Position numbers and translations under genes: made by a program. DNA of 7,675 nucleotides from Novosphingobium sp. (GTDB lineage: Bacteria > Pseudomonadota > Alphaproteobacteria > Sphingomonadales > Sphingomonadaceae). The stretch spans positions 1-7,675 of the forward strand of contig JAIXYF010000363.1 of assembly GCA_027490345.1 (NCBI GenBank), written 5' to 3'. The notes beneath the pieces are model-generated. The model ran no database searches. It saw nothing but the letters and a program-made list of their open reading frames with translations, and had not been told where the DNA came from. The stretch's first letter is position 1. The number at the start of each line of letters is the position of its first letter. Shown piece after piece: positions 6,599 through 7,675 of this stretch.

Positions 6599-6670
6599 AT
6601 GGCAAGGCTGCCCGCAAGGGCGGTCAGCGCCTTGACGGGCGGGAGCGCGCCGTGGCAGAGCAAAAAATAA
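6599..6670 (+). CDS. Possible 23-residue small ORF (doubtful)
   Basis: ATG at 6599 opens a 24-codon frame ending in TAA at 6668-6670, just before the tRNA. The peptide starts MARLPARAV, ends WQSKK, and is basic and not hydrophobic. A GGTGA at 6585-6589 sits 9 nt upstream, and TATACT/TATAAC hexamers lie further upstream. It spans the hairpin at 6610-6640. Nothing identifies a product, and such a short frame can arise by chance. Confidence 0.15.
   Translation: MARLPARAVSALTGGSAPWQSKK
6610..6640. repeat. Long imperfect hairpin (12 bp with two single-base bulges)
   Basis: GCCCG-CAAGG-CG on the left arm (6610-6622, with one extra G) pairs with CG-CCTTG-CGGGC on the right arm (6628-6640, with one extra A), leaving the loop GTCAG. 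No T-run follows on either strand, so it is not a standard terminator. It lies between the acyl-CoA synthetase promoter and the tRNA gene. Confidence 0.55.
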
Positions 6671-6673
6671 GGC

Positions 6674-6747
6674 GCGGGTATAGCATAGTGGTAATGCACT
6701 AGCCTTCCAAGCTAGCTAGGCGGGTTCGATTCCCGCTACCCGCTCCA
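6674..6747 (+). tRNA. tRNA-Gly (anticodon UCC), 3' CCA encoded
   Basis: A complete cloverleaf. The acceptor stem is GCGGGTA (6674-6680) with TACCCGC (6737-6743), all seven pairs. The D stem is GCAT/ATGC (6683-6686, 6694-6697). The anticodon stem is CTAGC/GCTAG (6699-6703, 6711-6715) with loop CTTCCAA, placing anticodon TCC at 6706-6708, which reads GGA and GGG codons. The T stem is GCGGG/CCCGC (6720-6724, 6732-6736) with loop TTCGATT. The discriminator is T6744, followed by encoded CCA. The gene is intact despite the integrase just downstream, as expected when an element inserts in the 3' end and restores it. No clear terminator or promoter was recognised. Confidence 0.97.
6720..6747 (+). other. 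Inferred attachment site (attL) at the tRNA-Gly 3' end
   Basis: P4-type integrases usually recombine within the T-arm to 3' end of a tRNA gene, and the integrase here starts 188 nt past this tRNA and reads away from it. The exact core cannot be defined because the matching copy (attR) lies outside the window. The limits given are the tRNA T stem through CCA. Confidence 0.4.
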
Positions 6748-6754
6748 TTTTCCC

Positions 6755-6782
6755 GTCCAGCCGCGTCCGTATCTGTCTGGAC
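6755..6782. repeat. Inverted repeat just downstream of the tRNA
   Basis: GTCCAG (6755-6760) and CTGGAC (6777-6782) are a perfect 6-bp inverted pair separated by 16 nt. It may be a core-type recombinase site, or a weak transcript end for the tRNA, since AAACCCCCAAAAACC follows and no U-run does. Confidence 0.4.
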
Positions 6783-6847
6783 AAACCCCCAAAAACCAAG
6801 GTATTCTGCGCAAATCAGGCCGCATTCGTACATCCGCGTCCATATCT
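6761..6847 (+). repeat. Direct repeat pair CCGCGTCC(G/A)TATCT in the integrase leader
   Basis: CCGCGTCCGTATCT at 6761-6774 recurs as CCGCGTCCATATCT at 6834-6847, 13 of 14 bases identical, 73 bp apart. The first copy lies inside the 6755-6782 inverted repeat. The pair may be integrase or excisionase binding sites; the function is not shown. Confidence 0.5.
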
Positions 6848-6860
6848 AGCCGCCAGCCGA

Positions 6861-6923
6861 TGGGGGTATGATTGGGGGAAGCCAAGAGAGGCTGGGGGTA
6901 GCGGATGCAGCCTTGGGGGTATG
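6861..6923 (+). repeat. Four TGGGGG-type direct repeats upstream of the integrase gene
   Basis: TGGGGGTATG at 6861-6870 and 6914-6923, TGGGGGAA at 6873-6880 and TGGGGGTA at 6893-6900. An inverted copy (CCCCCA) is at 6786-6791. Starts are 12, 20 and 21 nt apart, so the last three lie about two helical turns apart on the same DNA face. Placement before a P4-type integrase start suggests arm-type binding sites and autoregulation. TATGAT at 6867-6872, overlapping the first two repeats, is a 5/6 match to a -10 element and could be the int promoter. Confidence 0.6.
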
Positions 6924-6934
6924 CGAGGCAGGCC

Positions 6935-7675
6935 ATGGCACTGACAGACGTTGCAATCCGGCAGGCGAAACCGGGACCGAAACAATACAAGGTTGCAGAC
7001 GGTGAAGGCCTCTATCTGCTGGTGACGCCAGCCGGTGGGAAGCTCTGGCGACTCAAGTACCGGCTGGCAGGCAAAGAGAAGCTGATGGCCTTCGGCGCTT
7101 ATCCCGAAGTGAGTCTGGCCGATGCGCGCAAGCGCCGGGACGAAGCCCGGCAGCAACTCGCCGCCAGCAAAGACCCGTCGCGGGAAAAGCAACGGGCGAA
7201 GGTGCGGCAACAGGCCGAAGCCATGAACACCTTTGCCATCATATCCGCAGAGTATTGCGCCAAGCGAAAGAGCGACGGCCAAGGCGGCTGGTCGCCCGCC
7301 ACGTCCAAGCGGAGCGAATATCTCCTGTCCCGGCTGAATGCCGCCCTGGGGAGCTTACCTATCGGGGAGATTGAGCCGAGCGACATTCTGGCCGCTGCCC
7401 GCAAGATCGAAGCTAAGGGCACGCTGGAAAGCGCTCGCCGGACGTTGCAGCTCGCCGGGATGGTGTTCCGCTATGCCGTGGCGACTGCCCGGCTGGCCTC
7501 CGATCCTACGCGCGATCTACGCGGGGCGCTGGCAACGCCGAAGGTGACACACTACGCGGCGATTCTGGAGCCGGTGAAGGTGGGCGAGCTGCTCCGGGCC
7601 ATAGACGGCTATGAAAGCCTTGGGCTTACCCGGAGGGCGCTGCAACTGGCTCCCCATGTCTTTGTCCGGCCCGGC
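6935..7675 (+). CDS. P4-type tyrosine integrase, N-terminal 247 aa (runs off the right edge)
   Basis: Site-specific recombinase of the phage P4/DUF4102 group, which inserts elements at tRNA 3' ends. Residues 1-85 are the arm-site-binding domain with the hallmark pattern ADGEGLYLLV, W38, KYRLAGKEK, FGAYPEVSLADAR. Residues about 97-195 form the helical core-binding domain. The catalytic domain begins near 207. The window ends at HVFVRPG, where R245 is the first catalytic arginine; the remaining catalytic residues, including the tyrosine, lie beyond the edge. The family is usually about 400 residues, so roughly 40% is missing through the window boundary, not mutation. ATG 6935 has GAGG at 6925-6928, 6 nt upstream. 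Codon use includes more A/T-ending codons than the upstream genes, consistent with transferred DNA. It reads away from tRNA-Gly. Confidence 0.93.
   Translation, partial: MALTDVAIRQAKPGPKQYKVADGEGLYLLVTPAGGKLWRLKYRLAGKEKLMAFGAYPEVSLADARKRRDEARQQLAASKDPSREKQRAKVRQQAEAMNTFAIISAEYCAKRKSDGQGGWSPATSKRSEYLLSRLNAALGSLPIGEIEPSDILAAARKIEAKGTLESARRTLQLAGMVFRYAVATARLASDPTRDLRGALATPKVTHYAAILEPVKVGELLRAIDGYESLGLTRRALQLAPHVFVRPG

Noticed and set aside
6632..6666. TTGACG at 6632-6637 as the -35 of a tRNA promoter
   Set aside because: No acceptable -10 lies 16-18 nt downstream, and the hexamer is explained as part of the hairpin arm.
4471..6702. A 743-codon open frame on the plus strand opposite the acyl-CoA synthetase gene
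   Set aside because: It is antisense to a gene with complete domain motifs. Its translation is rich in Arg, His, Gln and Gly without domain signatures, as expected of a GC-rich shadow frame.
6935..7675. Integrase pseudogene
   Set aside because: The frame is open without interruption to the last base, so truncation is due to the window end.
1..7675. CRISPR array, rRNA or insertion-sequence ends
   Set aside because: No regularly spaced repeat-spacer structure, no rRNA-like segment and no transposase or terminal inverted repeats were seen.

Overview
The window looks like chromosomal DNA from a sphingomonad (Alphaproteobacteria, order Sphingomonadales; Novosphingobium or a close relative would fit). 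This rests on four things: high GC with GC-rich third codon positions, a DivK-type response regulator, a serine palmitoyltransferase very like the Sphingomonas enzyme, and a DUF3572 gene beside divK. The genus is an inference, not a search result.

Layout. Positions 1-940 (minus strand) hold a three-gene run: DUF3572 protein, a HAD-type hydrolase, and the first codons of a probable RidA-family protein that leaves the window. divK (1025-1387, plus) is divergent from that run and convergent with a DUF5706/PycTM-like three-helix membrane protein (1394-2011, minus). That gene is divergent from a compact plus-strand operon (2113-4410): a stand-alone acyl carrier protein, serine palmitoyltransferase (4-nt gap) and an exported SGNH/GDSL hydrolase (TGATG overlap). 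The operon converges on a 709-residue ADP-forming acyl-CoA synthetase (4417-6546, minus), whose promoter region carries an AT-rich palindrome. Next come a bulged hairpin, a possible 23-codon ORF, and an intact tRNA-Gly(UCC) with encoded CCA (6674-6747). Beyond the tRNA lies a 187-nt repeat-rich leader and a P4-type tyrosine integrase (6935 onward) cut by the window edge. This is the usual left edge of a genomic island inserted at a tRNA 3' end.

How the genes work together. The ACP and serine palmitoyltransferase very probably carry out the committed step of sphingolipid synthesis, with the ACP as candidate acyl donor. The co-transcribed exported esterase may act on an envelope product. divK belongs to the cell-cycle/polarity phosphorelay. 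The acyl-CoA synthetase is a separate metabolic unit. The integrase marks the change from core chromosome to accessory DNA. No stretch over 300 bases lacks a gene; the longest gap (6748-6934) is described through its repeats.

The most interesting items are the PycTM-like protein without any visible cyclase, the integrase leader with its repeated TGGGGG motifs, the palindrome at the acyl-CoA synthetase promoter, and the hairpin/small ORF between that promoter and the tRNA. I see no complete new defence or mobile system inside the window. Any such cargo would lie beyond position 7675.
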